Of a DNA stretch of 64,000 nucleotides, positions 34,863 to 43,689 are shown piece by piece. The DNA lies in contig NZ_CP061281.1 of NCBI RefSeq assembly GCF_014621695.1, forward strand, positions 3,348,001 to 3,412,000. Direction: 5' to 3'. How positions within the stretch are numbered: position 1 is the stretch's first letter; each line of letters opens with the position of its first letter. The position numbers were made by a program, and so were the translations under genes. The notes beneath the pieces are model-generated. The model saw only the letters and a program-made list of their open reading frames with translations. It ran no database searches and had not been told where the DNA came from. The DNA is from Streptomyces xanthii (GTDB taxonomy: Bacteria > Actinomycetota > Actinomycetes > Streptomycetales > Streptomycetaceae).

Positions 34863-35768
34863 ATGGTGAAAAACGGACACGAGACGATCCAGGAGGTCGC
34901 CTACACTCCCCCGCCCGCCGCCGCGGCCGGGATCGAGGTGATGGCGATCGAGGAACTGCGGGAGCGGATGCTGCGCGGCGGCACGGAGGCCGTGCGGGAC
35001 GCCGAGGGGGCCGGGCACCCGCAGCGCCCCGAGTTCCACCTGCTGCTCACCGTGCGCCGGGGGCGGCTGACGCACATGGTCGACTTCACGGACCACTCCC
35101 TGACCGACGGCACCTGGCTGTGGGTGCGGCCCGGACAGGTGCAGCGGTTCGGCGACCTGGGCACGGCGTCCGGCACGCTGGTGCTGTTCCGGCCCGACGT
35201 CCTCGACCCCGCCACCGCGGCGGACGTCCACCTCGACGACCCGTTCGGCCGCACCCTGTGGGAGGCCTCCGGCGAGGACGCCGGCGCCCTGCACCAGGCC
35301 CTCGGCCACCTCGCGGACGAGTACCGCGCCACCGGCCTGCCCGAGCACACCCGCGCGGCGATCCTCCGGCGGCTGCTCGCCGTACTCCTGCTGCGCCTGA
35401 CCCATGTGGCCGCACCGTCAGGCACCACGAGCCCCGAGCACGCGGACACCTTCCAGCGGTTCCGCGCCGCGGTGGAGCGGGACTACACGCGGGCCCGGGA
35501 CGTCGGGCACTACGCCCGCGTCCTCGGCTACGCGCCCCGCACCCTGACCCGGGCCGCACTCGACGCCTCCGGCGTCGGGGCCAAGGAGTTCATCGACCGC
35601 CGCGTCGTCCTGGAGGCCAAACGCCTCCTCGCCCACGGCGACGACCCCGTCTCCCAGATCGCCACCCGCCTCGGCTTCCTGGACACCAGCAACTTCGTCA
35701 AGTACTTCACCCAACGCACCACCACAACCCCCGCAACCTTCCGCACCACCTTCCGCCCGTCCCCGTAG
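34863..35768 (+). CDS. AraC-family transcriptional regulator
   Basis: Protein of 301 aa. The C-terminal two HTH motifs are ARDVGHYARVLGYAPRTLTR and LLAHGDDPVSQIATRLGFLD with the signature FLDTSNFVKYFTQRTTTTPA. The N-terminal 160 residues are a cupin-like effector domain (RPEFHLLLTVRRGRLTHMVD, WLWVRPGQVQRF). Likely controls the divergent NmrA-like gene. The ATG at 34863 gives MVKNGHETIQEVAY. The stop at 35766-35768 is immediately followed by two copies of the GC-rich repeat. Confidence 0.9.
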   Translation: MVKNGHETIQEVAYTPPPAAAAGIEVMAIEELRERMLRGGTEAVRDAEGAGHPQRPEFHLLLTVRRGRLTHMVDFTDHSLTDGTWLWVRPGQVQRFGDLGTASGTLVLFRPDVLDPATAADVHLDDPFGRTLWEASGEDAGALHQALGHLADEYRATGLPEHTRAAILRRLLAVLLLRLTHVAAPSGTTSPEHADTFQRFRAAVERDYTRARDVGHYARVLGYAPRTLTRAALDASGVGAKEFIDRRVVLEAKRLLAHGDDPVSQIATRLGFLDTSNFVKYFTQRTTTTPATFRTTFRPSP

Positions 35769-35910
35769 GGGCGCGGGGAACTGCGCGATCAGCCACGACG
35801 GCGCGGCAGTCGGCCCCCATCAGCAACCCGCAACGGCGCGACCCCTGGGGCGCGCGGAGTGCGCTTTCAGGGGCGCGGGGAACTGCGCGATCAGCCACGA
35901 CGGCGCGGCA
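35767..35910. repeat. Direct pair of GC-rich intergenic repeats between convergent genes
   Basis: Two 42-nt copies (35767-35808 and 35869-35910) begin AGGGGCGCGGGGAACTGCGC and continue GATCAGCCACGACGG. The same core occurs at 42.97-43.10, 49.16-49.52 and 52.83-52.96 kb. It fills the gap between the AraC stop and the convergent MFS stop. The second copy is preceded by a GGGGCGCGCGG/AGTGCGCTTTC block. Confidence 0.85.
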
Positions 35911-35961
35911 CCCGGCAACGATCGGCAACCGCGCCGGAGCCGAGGCACTCCCACCCCGCGA

Positions 35962-37272
35962 TCAAGCGGCCCGCGCCTCCGCCCCCGCCCCCGCCCCCCG
36001 CCGAATCACCAGAGCCATCAGCGCCGCGACCGCGCACAGCGCACCCGACGCGTACCAGACCACGTCGTACGAGCCGAAGACGTCCCGGGCGACGCCGCCC
36101 AGGAACGCCACGACGGCCGCTCCCACCTGGTGGGACGCGAGGACCCAGCCGAAGACGATCGCCGAGTCCTCCCCGTAGTGCTCACGGCAGAGCGCGATCG
36201 TCGGCGGCACGGTGGCGACCCAGTCGAGTCCGTAGAAGACGATGAAGAACAGCATCGGCGGATGCACGCTGGGCGCCAGCAGGATCGGCAGGAAGAGCAG
36301 CGAGACGCCGCGCAGCGCGTAGTACACGGCGAGCAGCCGCCGCGCCGAGAACCGGTCCGTGAACCAGCCGGAGGCGATCGTGCCGACGACGTCGAAGACT
36401 CCGATGACGGCGAGCAGCGAGGCCGCGGCGGTGACCGGCATGTGGTGGTCGTGCGCGGCGGGCACGAAGTGCGTCTTGACGAGCCCGTTCGTGGAGGCGC
36501 CGCAGATCGCGAAGGTCCCGGCGAGGAGCCAGAAGGGCCCGGTGCGCGCGGCCCGCGCGAGCACTCCGACCGCCCGCCGCGCGGCCCCCCGCACGGGCTC
36601 CGGCTTCGGCACGAACGCCTCGGCCCCGTACGGCTTCACGCCCACGTCGGCGGGATGGTCCCGCAGGAGCAGCCACACGAAGGGGACGACGGCGAGCGCG
36701 GCGAGCGCGACGGTGACGGCGGCCGGGCGCCAGTCGTGCCGGGTGACGATCCAGGAGAGGAGGGGCAGGAAGACGAGCTGCCCGGAGGCTCCGGCGGCGG
36801 TGAGGATGCCCGTGACGAGGCCCCGCCGGGCGACGAACCAGCGGTTGGTGACGGTCGCCGCGAAGGCGAGCGCCATCGAGCCGCTGCCGAGGCCGACCAG
36901 GACACCCCAGCACAGGACGAGTTGCCAGGCGGCGGTCATCCACACGGTGAGCAGGGATCCGGCCGCGATGACGGTGAGCGCCACCGCGACGACCCTGCGG
37001 ATGCCGAAGCGGTCCATGAGCGCGGCGGCGAACGGCGCCGTGATCCCGTAGAGGGCGAGGTTCACGGACACGGCGAAGCCGATCGTGCCGCGGGACCAGC
37101 CGAACTCCGCGTGGAGCGGCTCGATGAGCAGTCCGGGCAGGGAGGCGAAGGCGGCGGCGCCGATGATCGTCACGAAGGTGACCGCGGCCACGGCCCAGGC
37201 CCAGAAGGGCGCGCTGCCGCCCCCGGAGGCGGCCCTGCCGGGGGCCGCGGAGTTCTGCGTTGTCGTCGTCAC
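35962..37272 (-). CDS. MFS transporter (monocarboxylate/oxalate-formate antiporter-like)
   Basis: Protein of 436 aa with 12 predicted membrane helices, starting FWAWAVAAVTFVTIIGAAAF and ending YASGALCAVAALMALVIRR. The loop motif DRFGIRRVVAV and the second-half loop DRFSARRLLAVYY mark the MFS two-fold structure, and the sequence best resembles the OxlT/MCT-like group that moves organic acids. It is divergent from the GlxA-type regulator gene (71 bp gap), which probably controls it. It may import or export an acid intermediate of the island; no direct proof. The ATG at 37272 is the usual start. Confidence 0.87.
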   Translation of the reverse strand: MTTTTQNSAAPGRAASGGGSAPFWAWAVAAVTFVTIIGAAAFASLPGLLIEPLHAEFGWSRGTIGFAVSVNLALYGITAPFAAALMDRFGIRRVVAVALTVIAAGSLLTVWMTAAWQLVLCWGVLVGLGSGSMALAFAATVTNRWFVARRGLVTGILTAAGASGQLVFLPLLSWIVTRHDWRPAAVTVALAALAVVPFVWLLLRDHPADVGVKPYGAEAFVPKPEPVRGAARRAVGVLARAARTGPFWLLAGTFAICGASTNGLVKTHFVPAAHDHHMPVTAAASLLAVIGVFDVVGTIASGWFTDRFSARRLLAVYYALRGVSLLFLPILLAPSVHPPMLFFIVFYGLDWVATVPPTIALCREHYGEDSAIVFGWVLASHQVGAAVVAFLGGVARDVFGSYDVVWYASGALCAVAALMALVIRRGAGAGAEARAA

Positions 37273-37343
37273 GGGGAAGAGCCTGCGGCAGCGCGCCCCG
37301 CCGATCGAGTGGCCCGAATGCCATCCTTCGCTAGGATCGGGCC

Positions 37344-38354
37344 ATGACCGCTGACCGGCACCGTGTCGTCGTCCTGGCCCTCGACGGGGTCATCCCGTTC
37401 GAGCTGGGCATCCCGCAGCGCATCTTCGGCCGCGCCCGCACCGCCGCGGGCGAGCCCTTGTACGAGGTCCTGACCTGCGGCGTCCGCGGGCCGGGCCCGG
37501 TGATGACGGACGCCGACTTCGCGATCCTCGTGGAGCACGGGCCGCAGGCGCTGGCCTCGGCGGACACGGTGATCGTCCCCGCCTCGTACGAGCTGGGTCC
37601 GGTCTACGAGGAGGGGCGGCTCACGCCCGAGCTGTCCGCGGCCCTCGCCCATGTGCGGCCCGGCACGCGCATGGTGTCGATCTGCACCGGCAGTTGGGTG
37701 CTCGCGGCGGCGGGGCTGCTCGACGGCCGGCCGGCGACGACGCACTGGGCGGACGCGGAGGCGTTCCAGCGGATGTTCCCGGCGGTGCGGGTGGACGCCG
37801 ACGTGCTGTTCGTCGACGACGGCGACGTGCTGACCTCGGCGGGGGTCGCCGCGGGCATCGACCTGTGCCTGCATCTGGTGCGCCGCGACCACGGCGCGGC
37901 CGTCGCCAACGACGTGGCCCGCCGCACCGTCGTGCCGCCGCACCGCGACGGCGGCCAGGCCCAGTACGTGCACCGGCCGGTGCCCGAGCCGGGCCTCGCC
38001 TCCACGACCGCCGCGCGCGCCTGGGCACTGGCCCGGCTGCACGAGCCGATCCAGCTGCGGGACATGGCGGAGCAGGAGTCGATGTCGGTGCGCACGTTCA
38101 CCCGGCGCTTCCGCGAGGAGGTCGGGGTGAGTCCCGGCCAGTGGCTGACCGGGCAGCGTGTCGAGCGGGCCCGGCATCTGCTGGAGACCTCGGACCTGGG
38201 CATCGACCAGGTCGCCCGGGAGTCGGGCTTCGGCACGGCCCAGTCGATGCGCCAGCATCTGCAGGCCGCGCTCGGCGTGACCCCGACCGCGTACCGCCGC
38301 ACCTTCCACCGCTCGGCGGAGAGGGGCGGCGGCGGTCACCTCCTGGGGCGGTAG
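37344..38354 (+). CDS. GlxA-type transcriptional regulator (DJ-1/PfpI domain plus AraC HTH)
   Basis: Protein of 336 aa with an N-terminal amidase-like DJ-1 fold (VVVLALDGVIPFELGIPQRIF, TVIVPASYELG, MVSICTGSWVLAAAGLLDG with Cys at the nucleophile elbow) and a C-terminal AraC-type DNA-binding part (LRDMAEQESMSVRTFTRRFR, SGFGTAQSMRQHLQ). Such regulators usually activate on an amide or nitrogen signal; here it faces the MFS transporter gene. The 3' end overlaps the small membrane protein gene by 19 nt in convergent orientation. Confidence 0.9.
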   Translation: MTADRHRVVVLALDGVIPFELGIPQRIFGRARTAAGEPLYEVLTCGVRGPGPVMTDADFAILVEHGPQALASADTVIVPASYELGPVYEEGRLTPELSAALAHVRPGTRMVSICTGSWVLAAAGLLDGRPATTHWADAEAFQRMFPAVRVDADVLFVDDGDVLTSAGVAAGIDLCLHLVRRDHGAAVANDVARRTVVPPHRDGGQAQYVHRPVPEPGLASTTAARAWALARLHEPIQLRDMAEQESMSVRTFTRRFREEVGVSPGQWLTGQRVERARHLLETSDLGIDQVARESGFGTAQSMRQHLQAALGVTPTAYRRTFHRSAERGGGGHLLGR

Positions 38355-38551
38355 TCCCCGATGTTCGGCATCGTGTTGTGCTGCGCGAGCGCGTTGTACT
38401 GGTACTTGTCGCCGACCGCCCGAACGCGGCTGTCCTGCTCGATGCGCAGGCCCTCCGCGGTCTCCGTGACGCTGCTGCGCCGCAGGATCTTCCAGACCAG
38501 CAGGCCCGCCACGAGGCCGAGCACTGCGAACAGGATCAGGACCGTCACCAT
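38336..38551 (-). CDS. Small single-pass membrane protein
   Basis: Protein of 71 aa: a strong N-terminal transmembrane helix (VTVLILFAVLGLVAGLLVWK) and a soluble tail (LRRSSVTETAEGLRIEQDSRVRAVGDKYQYNALAQHNTM). It has typical codon bias despite its size. Function unknown. The ATG at 38551 lies 108 nt before the alcohol dehydrogenase stop (38660) on the same strand and may be read through from that operon. The 3' end overlaps the GlxA gene. Confidence 0.75.
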   Translation of the reverse strand: MVTVLILFAVLGLVAGLLVWKILRRSSVTETAEGLRIEQDSRVRAVGDKYQYNALAQHNTMPNIGDYRPRR

Positions 38552-38659
38552 CGCGCACCCCCGTCTCCAGGGGCGGGCCCCCGGCCCGCCAACCGTCCTT
38601 TCACGATAGGCGAGCGGCCCCGGGCGCGGAAGGCGGTTCCGGCCGCCCGGGGTTCGGGA

Positions 38660-39709
38660 TCAGAAGGTCAGAACGCCGCGTGCGACGCGGCCCGCCTCGG
38701 CGTCCTCGACCGCCTTGGCGAAGTCCTCGACGGGGTAGGTGCGGGTCACCAACTCGTCGAGCAGCAGCCGCCCTTCGGCGTACAGGTCCGCGTAGAGGCG
38801 GATGTCGCGCTGGGGGCGCGAGGAGCCGTAGCGGCAGCCGAGGACCGACTTGTCGAGGAACAGCTGGGCGGGCACGAAGGTGGCCTCGGCGTCGGCGGCC
38901 GGCATGCCGAGGAGGACGGCCTGGCCGTGCCGGTCGAGGAGGTCGATCGCGGCCCGGATCAGCGCGACGTGGCCCACGCACTCGAAGACGTGGTCGGCCC
39001 CGTCGGGCAGCACGTCCCGCACCTTCGCCAGGTCGGTGAGGAACTCGGTCGCCCCGAACTGCCGGGCCACCTCCTCCTTCGCCGGGTTGGTGTCCACGGC
39101 CACGATCTTCAGCGCGCCCGCGATCCGGGCCCCTTGGAGGACGTTGAGGCCGACGCCGCCGGTGCCGATGACGACGACGGAGTCGCCGCGGTCGACCCGG
39201 GCCCGGTTGAGGACGGCGCCGACGCCGGTGAGGACGCCGCAGCCGATGAGCGCGGCCGAGGTCAGCGGTATCTCCTCGGGGATCTTCACCGCCTGCACGG
39301 CCTTGACGACGGTCCGTTCGGCGAAGGCCGAGTTCGACGCGAACTGGAACAGCTTCCTGTCCCCGCGCGAGAACGGCTTGCCGGGCATGCCGATCGCCTT
39401 GCGGCACATCGTGGGCCGGCCCCGGTCGCACTCGGCGCAGGCCCCGCAGTTGGCGAGCGTGGACAGCGACACGTGGTCGCCGGGCTCCACGTGCGTGACC
39501 CCGGCCCCGACCGCCTCCACGACGCCCGCGCCCTCGTGACCGAGCACGACCGGCCTCGGGAACGGGATGGTCCCGTCGATCACCGACAGGTCGCTGTGGC
39601 ACAGCCCCGCCGCCGCGACCTTGACGAGCACCTCCCCCGGCCCCGGGTCGCGGACCTCCAAGTCGTCGACCACCAGGGCCTGTTCGCCGTCGAACACCAC
39701 ACCTCGCAT
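38660..39709 (-). CDS. Zn-dependent alcohol dehydrogenase (MDR family)
   Basis: Protein of 349 aa that oxidises an alcohol with NAD(P). Catalytic zinc ligands: Cys37 in AAGLCHSDL and His58-Glu59 in LGHEGAGVVE. Structural zinc: Cys88, Cys91, Cys94, Cys102. NAD-binding loop VVIGTGGVGLNVLQGA. It is the last gene of the operon SDR - acyl-CoA dehydrogenase - ADH on the minus strand, with 9 nt between it and the dehydrogenase. The gene is expected to be controlled by operator 9 upstream of the SDR gene. Confidence 0.9.
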   Translation of the reverse strand: MRGVVFDGEQALVVDDLEVRDPGPGEVLVKVAAAGLCHSDLSVIDGTIPFPRPVVLGHEGAGVVEAVGAGVTHVEPGDHVSLSTLANCGACAECDRGRPTMCRKAIGMPGKPFSRGDRKLFQFASNSAFAERTVVKAVQAVKIPEEIPLTSAALIGCGVLTGVGAVLNRARVDRGDSVVVIGTGGVGLNVLQGARIAGALKIVAVDTNPAKEEVARQFGATEFLTDLAKVRDVLPDGADHVFECVGHVALIRAAIDLLDRHGQAVLLGMPAADAEATFVPAQLFLDKSVLGCRYGSSRPQRDIRLYADLYAEGRLLLDELVTRTYPVEDFAKAVEDAEAGRVARGVLTF

Positions 39710-39718
39710 GACGCCTCC

Positions 39719-40915
39719 CTAGGGCCTTTCCTTCGGTAGCCCGAGCACGCGCTCGGCGATGATGTTGCGCTGGATCTCGTCGGAGCCGCCGTAGATGGTG
39801 TCGGCCCGGGTGAACAGGAACAGGCGCTGCTGCGCGTCGAGCTCGTAGGGCCGCTCAGGCGACCAGTCGGCGGGCCCGACGGCCGCCGCGGGCCCGCGCA
39901 CGCGCAGCGCGAGCTCGCCGAGCCGCTGGTGCCAGCCGCCCCACAGCAGTTTGGCGGCACTGGGAGCGCCGGCGGCCCCGGCGTCGTCGGCGCCGCCGAG
40001 GGTGCGCAGCGCGTGCCAGCGCATGGTGCGCAGTTCGGCCCACAGCCGTACGAGCCGCTCGGCGAGCACCGGGTCGTCGACCGCGCCGGACTTCACCGCG
40101 GTCCGGGTCACCTCGCGCAGCTCCTCGGCGAAGCCGATCTGCTGGGCGAGCGTGGACACCCCGCGCTCGAAGCCGAGCAGCCCCATGGCGACCCGCCAGC
40201 CGCCGCCCTCCTCGCCGACGAGGTCCTCGGCGAGCGCCCCGTCGAAGAAGACCTCGTTGAACTCGCTGGTGCCGGTCAGCTGCCGGATCGGCCGTACGTC
40301 GATGTGTCCCGGCTGGTCCATGGGGACGAGCAGGAACGACAGGCCGTGGTGGCGGCGCGAGCCCGGCTCGGTGCGGGCGAGCACGAAGCACCAGTCGGCC
40401 TCGTGCGCGAGCGAGGTCCACACCTTCTGCCCGGTGACGCGCCAGCGTCCGTCCCCGTCCCGCACCGCGGAGGTGCGCAGTGAGGCGAGGTCGGAACCGG
40501 CGCCCGGCTCGCTGTAGCCCTGGCACCACAGCTCCTCGCCGCGCGCGATCGGCGGCAGGTACCGGCGGCGCTGCTCCTCGGTGCCGTACGCGAGGAGGGT
40601 GGGGGCCAGGAGGTTCTCGCCGATGTGGCCGTAGCGGCCCGGCGCCCGGACCCGCGCGTACTCCTCCGCCCACACGACCTGCTCGGTCAGGGAGGCGACC
40701 CGGTTGCCGTACCCGGGCTCGCTCCAGCCGAGACCGATCCAGCCGCCCTCGCCCAACTCGCGTTCCCAGGCCCGCCGTTCGGCGCCGCCCTCGTGCTCAC
40801 TGCCCGGACCGCCGCGTCCCACGGCGGCCGTGAACCGGCCGACGAGATGCTCCTCCAGCCAGCCGCGCGCCTCCCGCCGGAAGGCCTCGTCCCCGTCCCC
40901 GAACCCGAACTCCAC
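39719..40915 (-). CDS. Acyl-CoA dehydrogenase (FadE, alpha-type)
   Basis: Protein of 398 aa. FAD and substrate motifs: ELWCQGYSEPGAGSDLASLR (residues about 130-150), YGGSDEIQRNIIAERVLGLP at the C-terminus and VTGQKVWTSLAHEADWCFVLART. This resembles the alpha subunits of heteromeric FadE enzymes in sterol degradation, which carry the catalytic base and FAD site. The ATG at 40915 is family-typical (MEFGFGDGDEAFRREARGWL). Its 3' end codons and stop (CCCTAG) match the end of the MITE-like element at 23331, possibly by chance. Middle gene of the SDR-ACAD-ADH operon. Confidence 0.9.
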   Translation of the reverse strand: MEFGFGDGDEAFRREARGWLEEHLVGRFTAAVGRGGPGSEHEGGAERRAWERELGEGGWIGLGWSEPGYGNRVASLTEQVVWAEEYARVRAPGRYGHIGENLLAPTLLAYGTEEQRRRYLPPIARGEELWCQGYSEPGAGSDLASLRTSAVRDGDGRWRVTGQKVWTSLAHEADWCFVLARTEPGSRRHHGLSFLLVPMDQPGHIDVRPIRQLTGTSEFNEVFFDGALAEDLVGEEGGGWRVAMGLLGFERGVSTLAQQIGFAEELREVTRTAVKSGAVDDPVLAERLVRLWAELRTMRWHALRTLGGADDAGAAGAPSAAKLLWGGWHQRLGELALRVRGPAAAVGPADWSPERPYELDAQQRLFLFTRADTIYGGSDEIQRNIIAERVLGLPKERP

Positions 40916-40944
40916 GCCGTCACCGCCTCCTCACGAGGGTGGGT

Positions 40945-41856
40945 CTACTGGTTGGGCCGTTCCTTGGCCGCCGCCGCCCGCGCCATCTCCTCGAGCTTGG
41001 CGAGCATCGGCATGGGGTCGGTGCCGACGGTCCCGGGCAGGAAGTCGGCGATCTTCTCGGGCGTCCACGGCCCGTCCGCGTATCCGGCACGCAGCTCGCG
41101 CGGCTGGGCCCACACGGCGATCTTCGGCCCGGCGACGGTGTAGACCTGCCCGGTGATCTTCTCCTCGCGGGCCCGCTCGCTGAGCAGGTAGACGACGAGC
41201 GCGGCCACGTCCTCGGGCTCGCCGATCTCCTTGAGCTCCATCGGCACGTTGGCCGACATGCGGGTACGGGCGACGGGGGCGACGGCGTTCGCGGTGACCC
41301 CGTACTTGTTGAGGCCGAGGGCGGCGCTGCGCACGAGCGAGATGATGCCGCCCTTGGCCGCGCTGTAGTTGGCCTGGGCGACGGAGCCCTGGTGGTTGCC
41401 GCTGGTGAAGCCGATGAGGGTGCCGGTCCCCTGCTTGCGCATGACCGCCGACGCGGCCCGGAAGACGGTGAAGGTGCCCTTCAGGTGGGTGGCGACGACC
41501 GGGTCCCACTCCTGCTCGGACATGTTGAACAGCATCCGCTCGCGCAGGATCCCGGCCACGCACACGACCCCGTCGAGCCGCCCGTACTCCTCGATCGCCA
41601 CGTCGACGATCCGCTGCCCGCCCGCCATGGTGGACACGTCGTCGGCGACGGCTACGGCGCTGCCGCCGGCCGCCTCTATCTCCTTGACCACTCCGAGCGC
41701 CACCTCGGAGGTGGGTTCACCGCCCTCGATGGACACCCCGTAGTCGTTGACGATCACCTTGGCGCCCTGCTCGGCGCAGGCGAGGGCGACGGCCCTCCCG
41801 ATGCCCCGGCCCGCTCCGGTGACGGCCACGACCTTGCCAGCCAAGAAGTTCCCCAC
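40945..41856 (-). CDS. SDR dehydrogenase (MFE-2/17-beta-HSD4-like)
   Basis: Protein of 303 aa with cofactor motif TGAGRGIG (13-20), the Asn-type motif near NDYG, and catalytic Tyr164-xxx-Lys168 in QANYSAAKGG. The sequence resembles 3-hydroxyacyl-CoA dehydrogenases of the multifunctional enzyme type 2, which oxidise steroid side-chain 3-hydroxyacyl-CoAs. First gene of the operon; 29 nt precede the acyl-CoA dehydrogenase. The C-terminus carries an extra helix (PMPMLAKLEEMARAAAAKER). The operator at 41879-41893 is 23 nt upstream of the ATG at 41856. Confidence 0.88.
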   Translation of the reverse strand: MGNFLAGKVVAVTGAGRGIGRAVALACAEQGAKVIVNDYGVSIEGGEPTSEVALGVVKEIEAAGGSAVAVADDVSTMAGGQRIVDVAIEEYGRLDGVVCVAGILRERMLFNMSEQEWDPVVATHLKGTFTVFRAASAVMRKQGTGTLIGFTSGNHQGSVAQANYSAAKGGIISLVRSAALGLNKYGVTANAVAPVARTRMSANVPMELKEIGEPEDVAALVVYLLSERAREEKITGQVYTVAGPKIAVWAQPRELRAGYADGPWTPEKIADFLPGTVGTDPMPMLAKLEEMARAAAAKERPNQ

Positions 41857-41878
41857 GCCCGGCCCCTTCCCGCAGTTT

Positions 41879-41893
41879 CTGACGACCCGTTAG
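41879..41893. promoter_or_regulatory. Palindromic operator 9 (CTGAC-N5-GTTAG)
   Basis: CTGAC GACCC GTTAG with flanks TTT and ATT, one mismatch. It lies upstream of the SDR operon and is paired with the degenerate site 10. Confidence 0.65.
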
Positions 41894-41912
41894 ATTTCCT
41901 TCGGTTCGGATT

Positions 41913-41926
41913 CTACGACCCGTCAG
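41913..41926. promoter_or_regulatory. Degenerate palindromic operator 10 (one-base deletion)
   Basis: CTACGACCCGTCAG matches CTGACGACCCGTCAG except for a missing G; the right half-site is perfect. It lies 31 nt before the ATG of the cyclase gene. Either a weak site or a decayed one. Confidence 0.45.
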
Positions 41927-41956
41927 ATACCGGAACACAAGACCCGGGAGGCCCCG

Positions 41957-42883
41957 ATGCCGCTGCCCGCCGAGTTCCACGACATCGCCAAACGCGTGAA
42001 CAACTGGGGGCGTTGGGGGGAGGCCGACGAGATCGGCACCCTGAACCTCGTCACCGACGAGGTGGTCCGCGCGGCCGCCGCCGAGGTCCGTACGGGGCGC
42101 CGGGTGCCGCTCGCACTGCCCCTCAAGGAGGACGGCGTGCAGTCGGGGCTCATCCCCGGGCGCATCAACCCGTTCCACACGATGGTGCAGATCAACCACG
42201 AGATCTTCGGCCCCGAGACCGTCGCCACCAGCGACGACGCGGTGACCATGGGCCTCCAGGCGGCCACCCACTGGGACGCCCTCACCCACGTCTCGCACTC
42301 GGGCCGCATCTACAACGGCCGCCCCGCCGGCAGCATCACGGCGCACCACGGCTCCGAGTTCAGCGGCATCGACAAGATCCCGCACATCGTCTCGCGCGGC
42401 GTGCTGCTCGACGTCGCGGCGGCGAAGGGGGTCGACCGGCTGCCCGGCGACCACGCGGTCACCCCGCAGGACCTCGACGAGGCGGCCGAGTTCGGGCGGG
42501 TCACGGTGCGTTCCGGTGACATCGTCCTGGTCCGCACCGGCCAGATCCAGGTGTACCTGGCCGGTGACAAGCACGGGTACGGGTATCCGTCACCGGGGCT
42601 GTCCGTCCACACCCCCGAGTGGTTCCACGCGCGTGACGTGGCGGCCGTCGCCAACGACACCCTGACCTTCGAGATCTTCCCCCCGGAGATCGAGAACCTC
42701 TGGCTCCCCGTCCATGCCCTCGACCTGGTCGAGATGGGCATGCTCCAGGGTCAGAACTGGAATCTGGAATCCCTGTCCACAGCCTGTGGAGAAGTGGGCC
42801 GCCACTCCTTCCTCCTGACCGCCATGCCGGAACCCTTCCAGGGCGCTACCGGCACCCCGGTGGCCCCCGTGGCCGTCTTCTAG
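41957..42883 (+). CDS. Metal-dependent cyclase family protein (kynurenine formamidase-like)
   Basis: Protein of 308 aa of the cyclase family (PF04199-type), which hydrolyses amide, ester or lactone bonds. The metal-binding motif HWDALTH is at 105-111, with GTLNLVTDEV and VQINHEIFGPETVATSDDAV before it and VLVRTGQIQVY after it. The ATG at 41957 follows GGGAGGCC. In other catabolic loci such enzymes open lactone or cyclic rings. Divergent from the SDR operon. Downstream are the repeats at 42906-43104. Confidence 0.86.
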   Translation: MPLPAEFHDIAKRVNNWGRWGEADEIGTLNLVTDEVVRAAAAEVRTGRRVPLALPLKEDGVQSGLIPGRINPFHTMVQINHEIFGPETVATSDDAVTMGLQAATHWDALTHVSHSGRIYNGRPAGSITAHHGSEFSGIDKIPHIVSRGVLLDVAAAKGVDRLPGDHAVTPQDLDEAAEFGRVTVRSGDIVLVRTGQIQVYLAGDKHGYGYPSPGLSVHTPEWFHARDVAAVANDTLTFEIFPPEIENLWLPVHALDLVEMGMLQGQNWNLESLSTACGEVGRHSFLLTAMPEPFQGATGTPVAPVAVF

Positions 42884-42905
42884 AGCCCGGCGCCCACTCC
42901 CCCCA

Positions 42906-42948
42906 GGGGCTCCGCCCCGGCCCCGCTCCTCAAACGCCGGAGGGGCTG
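42906..42948. repeat. Streptomyces-type intergenic repeat (second copy)
   Basis: A hairpin GGGGC-TCC-GCCCC (42906-42918) is followed by CCTCAAACGCCGGAGGGGC (from 42928), a near-identical copy of the block at 31582-31602. Terminator-like, just after the cyclase gene. Confidence 0.72.
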
Positions 42949-42971
42949 ATCTTCGACTCTCCCGCCGTCGT

Positions 42972-43104
42972 GGCTGGTCGCGCAGTTCCCCGCGCCCCTG
43001 GAGATGCGCACTTCGTGCGCCATCTCCATCGGGCGCTCACCCGTCGGGGAAATGCGACCCGAAGGGTCTGCATTTCAGGGGCGCGGGGAACTGCGCGACC
43101 AGCC
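42972..43104. repeat. 133-bp nested palindrome, copy A
   Basis: The 29-bp outer arms (42972-43000 and 43076-43104) are perfect inverted copies starting GGCTGGTCGCGCAGTTCC. Inside are two further hairpins: 43000-43027 (GAGAT/GCGCAC with a single bulged C) and 43049-43076 (GAAATGC/GCATTTC with inner stem GACCC/GGGTC and a GAA loop). It lies between convergent cyclase and anti-sigma genes. Copy B at 52830-52960 shows compensatory changes in the inner stem. Confidence 0.88.
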
Positions 43105-43163
43105 CCCACGCACCCGCACTCGGCAACGAACCGCACCGGGCAGACGAAACCCCGCCCCCACCC

Positions 43164-43616
43164 TCAGGCGGACGCCCCCACCACGGTCCCGCCCCCCAAA
43201 GACGCCCCGGCGACCGGCACCCGTTCAAGCTCCACCCAGATCGACTTGCCGGCCCCCTCGGGCCGCCACCCCCAGCGATCCGCCAGCACGTCCACCAGCT
43301 CCAGGCCCCGCCCGTTCGTCTCGGACCCCTCCGCATGCCGCGGCGCCGGCGGCCGCGAACTGACGTCGGCCACCTCCACCCGCACCACACCCGTGCCGTC
43401 CGCGCCCGCCGGAAGGGCGAGCCGGAGCACGGCGGGGCGCCCCGTGTGCACCACCGCGTTCGTCACGAGCTCGGACACGAGCAGGATCAGCGTCTCGGCC
43501 ACCGGCTCATCGGCTTCTATCCCCGACCCGGCGAGCCGTGAACGCGCCCACCTGCGGGCCCGACCCACTTCCGCGGGGTCGGCCCCGACCTCCAGCTGAA
43601 CCTGAAGCACCTGCAC
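43164..43616 (-). CDS. ATP-binding anti-sigma-type regulator (HATPase_c-like)
   Basis: Protein of 150 aa with the GHKL ATPase fold: the N-box is LILLVSELVTNAVVHTG, G1-like motif is VRVEVADVSSRPP, and G2-like region is ETNGRGLELVDVLADRWGW. These small proteins bind and phosphorylate or sequester STAS-type antagonists and sigma factors; many also partner with DUF397/XRE genes in streptomycetes. No such XRE or DUF397 neighbour is evident. The start MQVLQVQLEVG at 43616 is supported by GGTGCAG context only. The STAS gene at 50194 might be a partner but is 6.6 kb away. Confidence 0.82.
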   Translation of the reverse strand: MQVLQVQLEVGADPAEVGRARRWARSRLAGSGIEADEPVAETLILLVSELVTNAVVHTGRPAVLRLALPAGADGTGVVRVEVADVSSRPPAPRHAEGSETNGRGLELVDVLADRWGWRPEGAGKSIWVELERVPVAGASLGGGTVVGASA

Positions 43617-43689
43617 CGCTCACACCATCCGAATCCGGCGGGACCGTTGGAGTTCTGCCTCGCGCCACTGACCACACTGGCCACTGAGC

